A stretch of DNA of 64,000 nt, from contig NZ_CP034443.1 of assembly GCF_003952365.1 (NCBI RefSeq), forward strand, positions 3,217,001-3,281,000, in the 5' to 3' direction. How positions within the stretch are numbered: position 1 is the stretch's first letter; the number at the start of each line of letters is the position of its first letter. This document shows positions 1 through 9,737 of this stretch, in pieces. The notes beneath the pieces were generated by a model that made no database searches, was not told where the DNA came from, and was given only the letters and a program-made list of their open reading frames with translations. A program made the translations under genes and the position numbers. The stretch comes from Mesorhizobium sp. M9A.F.Ca.ET.002.03.1.2. GTDB lineage: Bacteria > Pseudomonadota > Alphaproteobacteria > Rhizobiales > Rhizobiaceae.

Positions 1-1116
1 TCCGTCCGGATGGCTGACGATACCGCCGCCGCAGAGATAGAGGAGATCGACCGTCTGGCCGGTTCGCCGGTAGGTTTCGGGGGCCTGTCCACCCCATTGG
101 CCGGAGCCGGCGACCGGCAATGCGCAATCATCAGGCGAAAAGATCGGCGTGGTCACCGCCTTGAAGGACTCGACGAAGGACCAATCCGGCTCCCAATATT
201 TCGAGGCGATGCCGTTGATCTGGAATTGATCGACGCCGAGCAGCCGCCAGAACTGCTGCCAGACCTTGAAGTCCATGCCGAGGCCGGGGTGACGGGTGAG
301 GATGTCCCAGCCATTGCGGTGGGCGTGCAACACCAGGCTGGAGCGCTTTCTGAGGAAGGCCATACCGCCGAAGCCGACGGAATTGATGTTGACCACTGCG
401 CAATTGCCGCCGGCCTTGGCCACCAGGTCGTGGTTGCGCATCATCTCGTCGGGGTCGGCATGCGAAATGCCGAAGGCATACATGACCTTTTTACCGGTCC
501 TCTGCTCATGGTCGAGGACGAGCGGCATGATCGCTTTCACTCGTTCCGCCAGCGGTGAATAGGCCGGGCTCATCAGCTTCTCGTCGTCCTTGATGAAATC
601 GACGCCGGCGTCGAACAGCTCACCCACCATTGCCGCCGTCTCGTGCGGCCTCAGCCCCAACGCCGGCTTGACGATCGTGCCGATGATCGGACGGTCCTCG
701 ACGCCGGTCAGCCGGCGGCTGCCGGCGACGCCGAATTGCGGACCAGGATGCGCGCCCCTGTATTCCTTCGGCAGCTTCATATCGACGATGCGAATGCCGG
801 ACAGGCCCCTGATCGAAAAGGTGCCGCCGATGGCGATGGTCATCAGCGCCGAAAGGTCGGTGCCTATGGCATCCAGCGGAAACGCGATGTCGACATCCGC
901 GCGCTTGAAGGGCCCGTCGCCGGCCTCGGGAAGGGATGGCCGAATGGCGTCCGGCAAATGCCGTATCGCCAGGACGCGCGCGGCCACCCTGGCCTTGAGC
1001 TCTTCGGTCTCGCCGGCCAGTGCGACAAAGGTTCCGGTCGACTGGTCGCTTGCGATCTTGGCCGCCAGCGCCTCGATGCTGCCGGAGGTTTCGACGCGAT
1101 AGGTGAGGGTGATCAT
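1..1116 (-). CDS. oiaX: RuBisCO-like protein of apiose catabolism (partial, C-terminus off the edge)
   Basis: Form IV RuBisCO-like protein; 372 codons are present and the reading frame is still open at base 1, so roughly the last 40-60 residues are missing. The RuBisCO barrel landmarks are clear: GTIVKPALGL with the lysine at about residue 150, and FIKDDEKL with the carbamylation-type lysine at about 176, the same 26-residue spacing as Lys175/Lys201 of RuBisCO. HAHRNGW and a terminal GGGIVSHPDG follow. In apiose pathways such proteins decarboxylate 3-oxo-isoapionate 4-phosphate (OiaX) or act on it as a transcarboxylase/hydrolase (OiaT); I cannot separate the two from sequence alone. The neighbours ApsD, ApnL and a shared operator support the apiose role. 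The start is the ATG at 1116, 32 bases from the GGTATAAT operator. A kinase (OiaK) would be expected beyond the left edge. Confidence 0.85.
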   Translation of the reverse strand, partial: MITLTYRVETSGSIEALAAKIASDQSTGTFVALAGETEELKARVAARVLAIRHLPDAIRPSLPEAGDGPFKRADVDIAFPLDAIGTDLSALMTIAIGGTFSIRGLSGIRIVDMKLPKEYRGAHPGPQFGVAGSRRLTGVEDRPIIGTIVKPALGLRPHETAAMVGELFDAGVDFIKDDEKLMSPAYSPLAERVKAIMPLVLDHEQRTGKKVMYAFGISHADPDEMMRNHDLVAKAGGNCAVVNINSVGFGGMAFLRKRSSLVLHAHRNGWDILTRHPGLGMDFKVWQQFWRLLGVDQFQINGIASKYWEPDWSFVESFKAVTTPIFSPDDCALPVAGSGQWGGQAPETYRRTGQTVDLLYLCGGGIVSHPDG

Positions 1117-1147
1117 CGTTCGAAAAAAGTTCCCTGATCTTCGAAAT

Positions 1148-1161
1148 CTGGTATAATGAGT
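1148..1161. promoter_or_regulatory. NanR-type GGTATA operator, oiaX/regulator divergent promoter
   Basis: CTGGTATAATGAGT lies between the divergent RuBisCO-like gene and the GntR regulator. The identical 14-mer occurs at 9367-9380 before the apiose importer operon, and its first ten bases recur at 14296-14305 before apnO. E. coli NanR binds GGTATA repeats, and the adjacent regulator is NanR-like. Binding here is inferred. Confidence 0.65.
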
Positions 1162-1258
1162 ACATAAGTATTGCAAGCGATATCCTGCTCGGGCAGGCAT
1201 TCTGGGAATCGTGGCGACAATGCTAAACAGGCATCGGTCAAGGGAGTGATTCGCGACG

Positions 1259-1972
1259 ATGAACCGTTCGGAGCCGATCGTCCGGCGCAAGCTTTCCGAC
1301 GAAGTATTTTTGAGACTGAAGCGCTTGATCACCAGCGGTGAATTGCTGCCGGGCGACGACATGCCGTCGGAGCGCGAGCTAATGGAGCGCTTCGAGGTCG
1401 GCAGGCCGGCGATCCGCGAGGCGATGCAGGCACTGAGCAATATGGGCCTCGTCGCGATCTCGCATGGCGAGCGGGCGAAAGTGCTGCAACTGACCGCCAA
1501 GTCGATCATCAAACAGGTCGATGGCGCGGCCAAGATCATCCTGTCGTCGTCGAAGGACACGCTGGAGCACCTCAAGAACGCGCGCATCTTCTTCGAGCGC
1601 GGCATGGTCAGGGAAGCCGCCGAAAAGGCCACCGCCGAGGACGTGCAGCGCCTGCGGGCGACCGTTGCCGAACAGCGGAGCTTTCGCGGAAATTCCGAAG
1701 CCTTCATATCCGCCGACATGAAGTTCCATACCCAGATCGCGGCCATATCCGGCAACCCGATCTATGTTGCGGTCAGCGAGGCGATGCTTGGCTGGCTGAA
1801 GGAATATCACACCGAAATGCTGATCTGGACCGGCAAGGAAAAGTTCACGCTCACCGAGCACGAAGAGATCATCGGGCGCATCGAGCAGAAGGATGCGGAG
1901 GGCGCCGAAAAGGCGATGATCAAGCACCTCGAGCGCTCGCGCGCGCTCTATGTGATGAATTCCGGCGACTGA
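1259..1972 (+). CDS. GntR/FadR-family (NanR-like) regulator of the apiose genes
   Basis: Transcription factor of 237 residues, typical FadR-subfamily length. An N-terminal winged helix occupies about residues 10-75 (PSERELMERFEVGRPAIREAM, then GLVAISHGERAKV). A C-terminal FCD ligand domain spans about 90-230, with the conserved pattern of Asp and His residues (SADMKFHTQIA, GNPIYVAVSEAML, then a late HLERS). Several segments resemble E. coli NanR closely, notably GERAKV, FFERGMVREAAEKAT and GNPI. It is divergent from the RuBisCO-like gene and its stop codon abuts, without overlap, the stop of apnL on the other strand. Three GGTATAAT sites upstream of apiose transcription units make it the obvious regulator, probably a repressor released by a pathway sugar acid. 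The ligand is not known from sequence. Confidence 0.88.
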   Translation: MNRSEPIVRRKLSDEVFLRLKRLITSGELLPGDDMPSERELMERFEVGRPAIREAMQALSNMGLVAISHGERAKVLQLTAKSIIKQVDGAAKIILSSSKDTLEHLKNARIFFERGMVREAAEKATAEDVQRLRATVAEQRSFRGNSEAFISADMKFHTQIAAISGNPIYVAVSEAMLGWLKEYHTEMLIWTGKEKFTLTEHEEIIGRIEQKDAEGAEKAMIKHLERSRALYVMNSGD

Positions 1973-3808
1973 TTACCCGATCCGGGTGATCGCGTAAGGC
2001 GTCATCACAAGCTGGCGTCGGTCGAGCCCGGAAATATCAACCGGCACATCGCTCGCTGTCAGGTTCGCCAGCCACAAGATGGTCTTGCCCGAGGGAGAAC
2101 GGGCGGCCACTGCGGCCAATCGCGCTTCGTCGGTTGTGCTCGCCGCCACATGCCGGTGGCCGGCCAGTTCGCAAAGCCCCTTCACGGCATGGAAAATCGG
2201 CCGGGGCGTACCTTCTTCGACCGGTTCGCCCGACGTCGCCAGCACGCCGAACGGTCCTGTGAAGCTGGAAAGCGTGAGCATCTCCAGCCCTGCCGGCGCG
2301 ACGCGCGCGGCATAGCCGATCGTCCATGCTGCCGCAAACAGGCCGGCATGGCGGGGATCCCGATCGGCCATGGCGATGCGCTGGCCGTGCGGATTGGCCT
2401 TGGTCGCACCGCCATAGGGATTTTGCCGCATGGCGATGGTCGACGGCCCGACCCGGTAGGGTTTTGCCCCGAAGATCACCCGTACCGATGCGGTGATGAA
2501 GGGCAGCGCTTCCAGCGATTGCATGACGCTGAGATCGTCGGCGGCATGCACGATCGGGCAGGTGCAGTGGGTGACGAAATCCAGCAGGCCGGCGGGAACG
2601 CGCTTGCGGTTGAGTTCGGTGAAATAGCTGAACATGCCGCCGCCGAGGCGGATGTTTGGAAAGGCGCGCCGCGCGGCGGCATAAACGTCTTCGAGCGGTG
2701 GGCATTGCGGCCATGCGCTGCCCGGCGGCGTCGACTGCCGGTCGACCGAGGGCGAAACGGCGATGGCCGAGAGCTTCAACCCGGCCTGACGCACCATGCC
2801 CGCGACACCGGAGAGCTCGGCATCGAGATCACCCGTGCCGGAAACGACGCATTCGAGGGTCGTCTCGGCCGGGTAAGCGGAGAGCCGGGCATAGGACTGC
2901 AAGGCGTCGAGGCCGTGGCCGCGCGTCGGATCGTAGTGGAACATCAGCTGCTGCGGGCCGAGCGTGGACAGCATCGGCAGGTTTGCAAGCGTGGCATCGA
3001 CCTCATCCGGGTAGACGATCACGCCGATATCCGGCAGCGCCGGTCCGGCTTCACCGAGCTCGACGCGGACAGGTTCGGCGGCTGCCGCGGCAGCCGGCGC
3101 CTTCATGTCGCCGGAGATGCGCAAGCTGATCGTCTGGCGCAGCGTCTCGCCGGCAGGCAGCACATAGGGCCATGGCAGCGCGAGCGGCCGGACATAGGTC
3201 TTGTAGGACGCGTCCGTCCAGTTGCGCTGGTCCTCCATTTCGAACGCGTCGCCTTCCATCCGGCATTCGGCGGTGACGCCAGGCCGGACCTCATGGGTGA
3301 TCGCCCGCAAATCCTTGAAAGGTTGCCAGGGGTCGATCAGATGCGGAAGCTTCGTTTCCATCACGCGGCCGTCGGTGTGCTCGACCGTGACCGGGCTGCC
3401 GGCGAGGCCGGCAATCGGGTGCAGGATACAGAAACCGCAGCGATTGGTCTCGAAATCGCTTTCGGGCAGGGCGCTCACGTCGAAAGCCAACTGGCCGTCG
3501 GCGGACCCCTTGATCGTCGCGCGAAAGTCGAGCCGGCTTCCCGCTGGTCCGACGCAACTTGCCGAATAGCTGACGGAGAAAGTGTCGGCATCCTGGTCCA
3601 CAGTCAGGTCCGTGATCGCCGGCTCGTAGGTGCCCCAGTCGCGATCCCTGACGATGTAGGCGATGGCGCGCAGCACTTCGATGCCGCCATGGCGGATGTT
3701 GCGCAGATTGCCGTTGACGAAGTCCGCGGCGAGCGCGCCGGCGCGCAGCCTGACCGGCTCGACCTCGACCGCGGGTGTGCCGTAGAGGAGGAAGGTGTCG
3801 GCGGTCAT
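1973..3808 (-). CDS. apnL: D-apionate lactonase
   Basis: Last gene of the apiose operon, 611 residues, starting MTADTFLLYG. It is expected to hydrolyse D-apionolactone, the product of the upstream dehydrogenase, to D-apionate in the cytoplasm. I recognise it as ApnL from its large size, the TIM-barrel-like central region (LDFVTHCTCPIVHAADD, MRQNPYGG) and its position behind apsD, not from a diagnostic catalytic motif. The start ATG at 3808 overlaps the apsD stop as ATGA, which indicates translational coupling; a longer upstream open frame exists but lies inside apsD. The gene ends directly against the stop codon of the convergent GntR gene, with no room for a classical terminator. Confidence 0.75.
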   Translation of the reverse strand: MTADTFLLYGTPAVEVEPVRLRAGALAADFVNGNLRNIRHGGIEVLRAIAYIVRDRDWGTYEPAITDLTVDQDADTFSVSYSASCVGPAGSRLDFRATIKGSADGQLAFDVSALPESDFETNRCGFCILHPIAGLAGSPVTVEHTDGRVMETKLPHLIDPWQPFKDLRAITHEVRPGVTAECRMEGDAFEMEDQRNWTDASYKTYVRPLALPWPYVLPAGETLRQTISLRISGDMKAPAAAAAAEPVRVELGEAGPALPDIGVIVYPDEVDATLANLPMLSTLGPQQLMFHYDPTRGHGLDALQSYARLSAYPAETTLECVVSGTGDLDAELSGVAGMVRQAGLKLSAIAVSPSVDRQSTPPGSAWPQCPPLEDVYAAARRAFPNIRLGGGMFSYFTELNRKRVPAGLLDFVTHCTCPIVHAADDLSVMQSLEALPFITASVRVIFGAKPYRVGPSTIAMRQNPYGGATKANPHGQRIAMADRDPRHAGLFAAAWTIGYAARVAPAGLEMLTLSSFTGPFGVLATSGEPVEEGTPRPIFHAVKGLCELAGHRHVAASTTDEARLAAVAARSPSGKTILWLANLTASDVPVDISGLDRRQLVMTPYAITRIG

Positions 3809-4839
3809 CTCAGCAAGGCTTCGAGCTGCACTGGCTCCCGGCTCGCAGCACCCGCATAGGCGGCTTCGACCAGCGCCAAGGTCTTGAGATTGTCCGCACC
3901 CGAGGTTGCCGGCTCCCGGCCCGTGGCAAGGCAGTCGACCCAGTGCTTTTGAATGGCCACGACGCTTTCCTGGATGTTGTGCCATGGCCGCGATGCCCAG
4001 GGCAGCAGCGGTGGCGAGACGTCGCTGATCCTCGTGCCGCTCTTGCTGGTGACGGTAAGACGATATCCCTGCTCGAGCCGGATCGTGCCGTCGCTGCCGT
4101 CGATCTCGACCAGCGTTTCCGGAAACGGCTCGGTGGCAAGCTTGGTCGCATAGCTGCAATCGACCACGGAAATTGTGCCGTTCTTGTGGTCTATCAGCAT
4201 GGTTGCGACGTCCTCGCCGACGATGTCAGGGTTGATGCGAGCGGTTCGTGTAGTGATAGCCGAAACGTCGCCCAGCAGAAAGCGGGCAATGTCGAGACTA
4301 TGGATGCCGAGGTCTTCGATGATGAAGCGCTTCCCCGTCGCCAGATAGGGTTGGCCGGAAAACACGTCATAGGCCGAGCGGAACGAGATACGTCCGAAGA
4401 AGGGTCTGCCGATGTCGCCGCTGTCGAGCACGGCACGCACCGCCTGGATCGGCGACTGCCAGCGAAAATTCTCATGCACCATCAACGGCACGCCGGCGTC
4501 GGTGCAGGCCTTCACCATGGCCTTGGCGTCGGCAAGGGTCGGCGCGAATGGCTTCTGGCAGATTGCCGGAACGCGATGCCGCGCCGCCATCTCGACAAGC
4601 GAGCGATGGCTCGGCGCGGTGGTGGCGATATCGACGAAATCCAGCTTCTCGCCGGCAAACAGCGCGGCCGCATCGGCATAGCGCCGCGCGATGCCGAACT
4701 GGTCGCCGACGACCTTGAGCCGTTCCGGATCGCGGTCGCAGATGGCGACGATCGAGGCGCCGGCGATGTCGCGCCAGGCGTGCATCTGGTTGACGGCAAA
4801 GAAGCCGCAGCCGATCAGCGCTCCACACAGTTCCGCCAT
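3805..4839 (-). CDS. apsD: D-apiose dehydrogenase, Gfo/Idh/MocA family
   Basis: NAD(P)-dependent sugar dehydrogenase of 344 residues. The N-terminal Rossmann fold carries GCGFFAVNQMHAW at about residues 9-21. The conserved CQKPFAPTLADA contains the family's E/Q-K-P lysine, and HENFRWQSP plus EDLGIHSLDIARFLLG supply the usual substrate and catalytic histidines. In apiose pathways this enzyme oxidises D-apiose to apionolactone. Both ends overlap neighbours as ATGA (permease stop at 4839, apnL start at 3808), so it is translated from the same message as the importer. Gfo/Idh/MocA members are diverse; the substrate assignment rests on ApnL, ApnO and the RuBisCO-like protein nearby. Confidence 0.8.
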   Translation of the reverse strand: MAELCGALIGCGFFAVNQMHAWRDIAGASIVAICDRDPERLKVVGDQFGIARRYADAAALFAGEKLDFVDIATTAPSHRSLVEMAARHRVPAICQKPFAPTLADAKAMVKACTDAGVPLMVHENFRWQSPIQAVRAVLDSGDIGRPFFGRISFRSAYDVFSGQPYLATGKRFIIEDLGIHSLDIARFLLGDVSAITTRTARINPDIVGEDVATMLIDHKNGTISVVDCSYATKLATEPFPETLVEIDGSDGTIRLEQGYRLTVTSKSGTRISDVSPPLLPWASRPWHNIQESVVAIQKHWVDCLATGREPATSGADNLKTLALVEAAYAGAASREPVQLEALLR

Positions 4840-5903
4840 CAGCCTGCCTTTGCCATCTGCATCAGCGTCACGCGGCTCTGCAGCCGGCGTTGCGCCTGGT
4901 CGACGACGACGGCGACGATGATGACGAGGCCCTTGATCACCATTTGCCAGAACGAGCTCACCCCCATCATGACCAGCCCGTCGGAGAGAATGCCGATGAC
5001 GAAGGCACCGACGATGGTGCCGCCGATCGTGCCGCGGCCACCCGACATCGAGGTGCCGCCGAGCACCGCCGCTGCGATGGCGTTGAGCTCGAAGCTTTCG
5101 CCGGTCGCCGGATGCGAGGCCATCAGTTCGGACGAGATGATCAGGCCGACGATCGCCGCGCAGAAGCCGGAGAACATGTAGACGAACATCTTCACCATGT
5201 TGACCCTGACGCCTGAAATCCGCGCCGCCCGTTCGTTGCCGCCGACGGCGAAGATGTGGCGGCCGAGCGGGGTGTATTTGGCCAGATAGGCCGCCCCAAG
5301 TGCTACGACGACCAGAATCCATATCGAGACCGGCAGGCCCAGCAGCCGGCCGGCGCCGAGAAAGCCGAACCCCGTCGTGCCCAGATCGGGCTTGCCGACG
5401 AGGTTTGGAAACGTGCGGCCGTCGGACGAGAGGAGCGCCAGGCCGCGCGCGACATAGAGCACGCCGAGCGTGGCGATGAACGGCGCGACATTCAGCCTGG
5501 TGATCAGCAATCCGTTGACTGCGCCGATCAATATGCCGACCGCCAGCGTGATCAGTGCGATCTCGTGGACGTTGAAATAGATCGTGTAGCCGATCTGCAG
5601 GTCGATGCCGTTGAGCACGAGATAGCCGGCCACCATGCCGCACAGGCCGACGATCGAGCCGACCGAGAGGTCGATGCCGCCGGTGATGATGACGAAGGTC
5701 ATGCCCATGGCCAGGAAGGCGTTCAGCGCCACGTGCTTCGACATCAGGATCAAATTGGCGGCCGACAGGAAATTGGGCGCCGCGACCGAAAAGAAGATCA
5801 GGACGGCGATCAGCGCGATGAACGTCCTCGCCTTCATCAGCGTCAGCAGGACGGAGCCGCTCGAGGCGGAGGCACCAGCCGCCTTGGCCGGGATGTCAGT
5901 CAT
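4839..5903 (-). CDS. ABC sugar importer permease (apiose operon)
   Basis: RbsC-type inner-membrane permease of 354 residues with roughly 9-10 hydrophobic helices. It has the family signatures ITGGIDLSVGSIVGL near residue 75 and LGGTSMSGGRGTIGG near residue 285, plus the cytoplasmic loop VGGNERAARISGV that contacts the ATPase. The ATG at 5903 (MTDIPAK) overlaps the ATPase stop and is preferred over a start 39 bases upstream that would extend into the ATPase gene. Its partners are the ATPase at 5896-7452, the binding protein at 8204-9145 and a DUF2291 lipoprotein. The context predicts D-apiose or a related branched pentose as the cargo. Confidence 0.88.
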   Translation of the reverse strand: MTDIPAKAAGASASSGSVLLTLMKARTFIALIAVLIFFSVAAPNFLSAANLILMSKHVALNAFLAMGMTFVIITGGIDLSVGSIVGLCGMVAGYLVLNGIDLQIGYTIYFNVHEIALITLAVGILIGAVNGLLITRLNVAPFIATLGVLYVARGLALLSSDGRTFPNLVGKPDLGTTGFGFLGAGRLLGLPVSIWILVVVALGAAYLAKYTPLGRHIFAVGGNERAARISGVRVNMVKMFVYMFSGFCAAIVGLIISSELMASHPATGESFELNAIAAAVLGGTSMSGGRGTIGGTIVGAFVIGILSDGLVMMGVSSFWQMVIKGLVIIVAVVVDQAQRRLQSRVTLMQMAKAG

Positions 5904-7452
5904 GGGCGGTGTTCTCCGTGTGCGGGACCGGTCCGTGGCCAAGCGCCGATGCGGCGACGAGCGCCGCCTCCGTCGCCTCGGCGCGATCGAACATGCCGGT
6001 CAGTTTTCCATTGCTCATCACCGCGATCCGGTCGGACAGCGCCATCACCTCGTCGAGATCGGAGGTGGCGAAAAGAATGCCCAGTCCGTCGCGGGACAGC
6101 TTGCGCATGGTGCGGAAGACGTCGGCCTTGGCGCCGACATCGATGCCGCGGCTCGGCTCGTCCATCAGCAGCACCTTGGGGCCGGTGAGCAGCGCCTTGC
6201 CGATCACCACCTTCTGCTGGTTGCCGCCCGACAGCGACGAGACTTCCTGCGCCGGGTCGGCGACCTTGATCGCCAGTTCCCGCACCATCTGCGTCACCGC
6301 CTGGTTTTCCTTGGCGCCGCGAATGTGGAACAGGCGGACAAACCGCGACAGGCTGGCCAGCGTCAGGTTGCTGGCGACCGAGAGGATCGACACCAGCCCC
6401 TCGCGCTGGCGGTCCTCGGGGATCAGCGCCAGCCCGCGCCGTATGCGTCGCGTCGTGTCGCGCTCTTTCACCTGTCTGCCGGCGATGAAGATCGTTCCTG
6501 TCGCCTGGCCGTGGCGCCCCATGATGCAGTCGAACAGCTCGCTGCGCCCGGCGCCCATCAGGCCGTATATGCCGAGGATTTCGCCGGCGCGCAGCGACAG
6601 CGAGACATGATCGACCGCAAGGCCGCCGGTGACGCGCGGCAGGCAGATGTTCTCGGCGCGGAAGATCTCTTGCCCCGGAACATGGCCGTCGGCCTTGGCG
6701 AAGTCCTTGGCGTCCGAGCCGATCATCTGCCGCACGATCCACTGCGTGTCGACGTGTCTCATCTCTTCCTGGCCGGTGATCCGCCCGTCACGCAGCACGG
6801 TGATGTAATCGCCGATGCGGATCAGCTCCTCGAGCCGGTGCGAGATGTAGACGATCGCCACGCCGCGCGCCTTGAGGTCGGCGATCACCTTGAACAGGAT
6901 CTCGACTTCCGCCGCACTCAGCGCCGAGGTCGGTTCGTCCATGATCAGGATGCGCGCATCGAGCGAAACCGCCTTGGCGATCTCTACCAATTGCTGCTGG
7001 CCGATACGCAGATCCTCGACCAGCATGTCGGGCCGGATGCCGGCCTCCAGCCGCTCCAGGAATTCCGCCGCGCGGCGCTCCTGTTCTTGGCTGTCGATTT
7101 TGCGGAACCGGTTGGTGATCTCGCGCGTGGCGAAGATGTTTTCGGCGACCGTGAGATTGCCGAACAGGTTCAGTTCCTGGAACACCATGCCGATGCCGCG
7201 GTTCACGGCGTCGCCGGACGACGAGAAGGAAACCTCCTCGCCCTCCAGGAGAATGCGGCCAAGCGTCGGCTGTTCGACGCCGGCGATGATCTTCATCAGC
7301 GTCGATTTGCCGGCGCCGTTTTCGCCGACCAGCACGTTGACCGCGCCCTTGCGCACCTCGAAATTCGCGCGCTTGACCGCGACGGTGCCCGAATAGACTT
7401 TGGAGACGTCTTCCAGCTTCAGGATGACGTCGTGATCGGCGGCGGCAGTCAT
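5896..7452 (-). CDS. ABC sugar importer ATPase, tandem RbsA/MglA type
   Basis: Double-domain ATPase of 518 residues. The first domain has an intact Walker A (GENGAGKST, about residue 43), a divergent signature (LRIGQQQLVEIAKA) and Walker B LIMDEPTSAL. The second has a degenerate Walker A (GLMGAGRSEL), signature LSGGNQQKVVIGKA and LLMDEPSRGIDVGAK. This asymmetry is normal for the family. The start at 7452 overlaps the DUF2291 stop (7449-7451), and the stop overlaps the permease start. It energises uptake of the sugar bound by the 8204-9145 product. Confidence 0.92.
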   Translation of the reverse strand: MTAAADHDVILKLEDVSKVYSGTVAVKRANFEVRKGAVNVLVGENGAGKSTLMKIIAGVEQPTLGRILLEGEEVSFSSSGDAVNRGIGMVFQELNLFGNLTVAENIFATREITNRFRKIDSQEQERRAAEFLERLEAGIRPDMLVEDLRIGQQQLVEIAKAVSLDARILIMDEPTSALSAAEVEILFKVIADLKARGVAIVYISHRLEELIRIGDYITVLRDGRITGQEEMRHVDTQWIVRQMIGSDAKDFAKADGHVPGQEIFRAENICLPRVTGGLAVDHVSLSLRAGEILGIYGLMGAGRSELFDCIMGRHGQATGTIFIAGRQVKERDTTRRIRRGLALIPEDRQREGLVSILSVASNLTLASLSRFVRLFHIRGAKENQAVTQMVRELAIKVADPAQEVSSLSGGNQQKVVIGKALLTGPKVLLMDEPSRGIDVGAKADVFRTMRKLSRDGLGILFATSDLDEVMALSDRIAVMSNGKLTGMFDRAEATEAALVAASALGHGPVPHTENTAHD

Positions 7453-8108
7453 GGCTTTGGCCCGATCTCCGCCTCCGCCGGCGTCACCAGCGGCAGATCC
7501 TGGCCGCTTCCCACGGCATAGGCGCCGACAACCCTTACGCTCCGGCCTTCCAGCGTTTCGCGCGGCAGCTTGGAAAGCACTGTCTTGTCGGCATAGGTGT
7601 TGAACGCCTTGCCGAACTGGGCGAAGTCGATCTGATTGGTGAAATCGTTGAACTGGATGAAATCGAGGCTGTCGCGCAGCGCGGTGCCACGCATCGCGGG
7701 TCCTATCTGCACCCGCGCATCCGCCTTGCCGTCGCCGTCGGCATCGACATCCATCGTCGCCGCGCGCGATTGCGTGTTTGCGGCGACCACTTTGCCTTCC
7801 AGGCGAACCGCGAAGGTCCACGGCGAATTCGCCTGTTTCTTCGGATTGCCGTATTTGGCGCCGGCGGCGGCAGGATCGGCTTTCGCCAGAGCGTGAACCT
7901 CGGGAAATGGTCCGGCCTTCTGCTGGAGATAGGGCACGACCTTCGCAGCCCAGATATCCCCGACCATCTTGTCCGCATTGAAGGCCGGCGCATTGCCGCC
8001 ATTTTCCGCTGACGGCGTCGGCAGAATCTTGCAGGCGGTCAGGCCGATGCCGACCATCGCGACAAGGATCGGCACGGCAGGGATCGGCCACGTCAACTTG
8101 TTCAGCAT
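7449..8108 (-). CDS. DUF2291 predicted lipoprotein in the apiose importer operon
   Basis: Predicted periplasmic lipoprotein of 219 residues from the ATG at 8108. A hydrophobic N-terminus ends in a lipobox GLTAC, so the mature protein would start at Cys near residue 26. The remainder is soluble and contains FNADKMVGDIWAAKVVPYL and a run on Asp-rich residues (DVDADGDGKADARVQIG) that resembles a simple oligosaccharide-binding fold. Proteins of this family sit inside RbsABC-type operons, but I know of no established function; a role in ligand delivery or transporter assembly is a guess. The in-frame GTG at 8141 is an alternative start but would put 11 polar residues before the signal. The 3' end overlaps the ATPase start by four bases. 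Confidence 0.8.
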   Translation of the reverse strand: MLNKLTWPIPAVPILVAMVGIGLTACKILPTPSAENGGNAPAFNADKMVGDIWAAKVVPYLQQKAGPFPEVHALAKADPAAAGAKYGNPKKQANSPWTFAVRLEGKVVAANTQSRAATMDVDADGDGKADARVQIGPAMRGTALRDSLDFIQFNDFTNQIDFAQFGKAFNTYADKTVLSKLPRETLEGRSVRVVGAYAVGSGQDLPLVTPAEAEIGPKP

Positions 8109-8156
8109 GTCGGCTTGTTCGGCATGGCGGTCAGCAGTCACTCAAAGAAAATGATG

Positions 8157-8184
8157 CAAGGGACGAACCGGAGATCGTCCCTTG
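8157..8184 (-). terminator. Intercistronic hairpin after the binding-protein gene
   Basis: Perfect inverted repeat, CAAGGGACGA and TCGTCCCTTG with an 8-base loop, 19 bases after the binding-protein stop codon. On the minus-strand message it is followed a few bases later by a broken U-tract (TTTTCTTT). Such hairpins commonly stabilise the abundant binding-protein message or attenuate downstream genes. Confidence 0.55.
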
Positions 8185-8203
8185 CGATTGATGTCACGCC
8201 GGC

Positions 8204-9208
<1,005 letters not shown>

Positions 9209-9366
9209 TCAGGCGGATCGCGTCCGGTATCGCGGATCGGTCATTTGCCGGCTCACCTGCGCGGATCATCCTGTTCGACCCATCCTCAGGCTGCCCCTCC
9301 ACCTGCCACCTACACAATTTTCAGCCCGGCCCCGGCTGGCCAAAGCCATTCCAACAGCTAAGCTAA

Positions 9367-9380
9367 CTGGTATAATGAGT
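9367..9380. promoter_or_regulatory. NanR-type GGTATA operator of the apiose importer operon
   Basis: CTGGTATAATGAGT, base-for-base identical to the site at 1148-1161, lies about 220 bases upstream of the binding-protein start. That distance allows a 5' untranslated leader. It is probably bound by the NanR-like regulator at 1259-1972. Confidence 0.65.
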
Positions 9381-9485
9381 CAACCACAAATTCAGATGAT
9401 ATGTATCTGATGAACAGTGATCTCGGCGTCGCTGGATACCTGCCTTTACCCTCACGTGGCTGATCATGAATGTTGACGCGCTGGT

Positions 9486-9737
9486 GTGGGGAATGTGGTA
9501 GGATTTCCCAGCACGACGGTGACACCGAGACCGGATGGCTCGGTTATCATTTCGAGGCCAGGCGACCATCAGAGAGTCACCCACCAAGGCCGATACTGGT
9601 TTCTGTCCGGCGATGACAATTTTCACATCTGCTCGCATCCATCCGAGGAGCACGAAAACTGCCTCTTCGCTGGCAGATGCGATATAGGGCCGCCTATATG
9701 CCCGTCCAATGCGCAGGCAGCTGGCCAAGCCGGATAA
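9486..9737 (+). CDS. Possible small protein, unrecognised
   Basis: Open frame of 83 codons starting at GTG (VGNVVGFPSTT...) without a convincing Shine-Dalgarno. The N-terminal NVVGFP pattern recalls the beginnings of many small rhizobial hypothetical proteins, and four cysteines cluster near the C-terminus (HICSH, ENCLF, GRCDI, PICPS). No hydrophobic segment is visible. It lies alone in an otherwise empty 0.9-kb interval, so it could equally be chance. I do not recognise a family. Confidence 0.3.
   Translation: MGNVVGFPSTTVTPRPDGSVIISRPGDHQRVTHQGRYWFLSGDDNFHICSHPSEEHENCLFAGRCDIGPPICPSNAQAAGQAG

Noticed and set aside
2150..3859. Long plus-strand open frame (569 codons) opposite apnL
   Set aside because: Antisense shadow typical of high-GC DNA: Arg/Gly/His-rich with no domain or ribosome site, while the minus strand encodes coupled, recognisable proteins.
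5635..7521. 628-codon plus-strand open frame opposite the apiose permease and ATPase
   Set aside because: Shadow of the ATPase and permease genes, whose Walker and signature motifs are on the minus strand.
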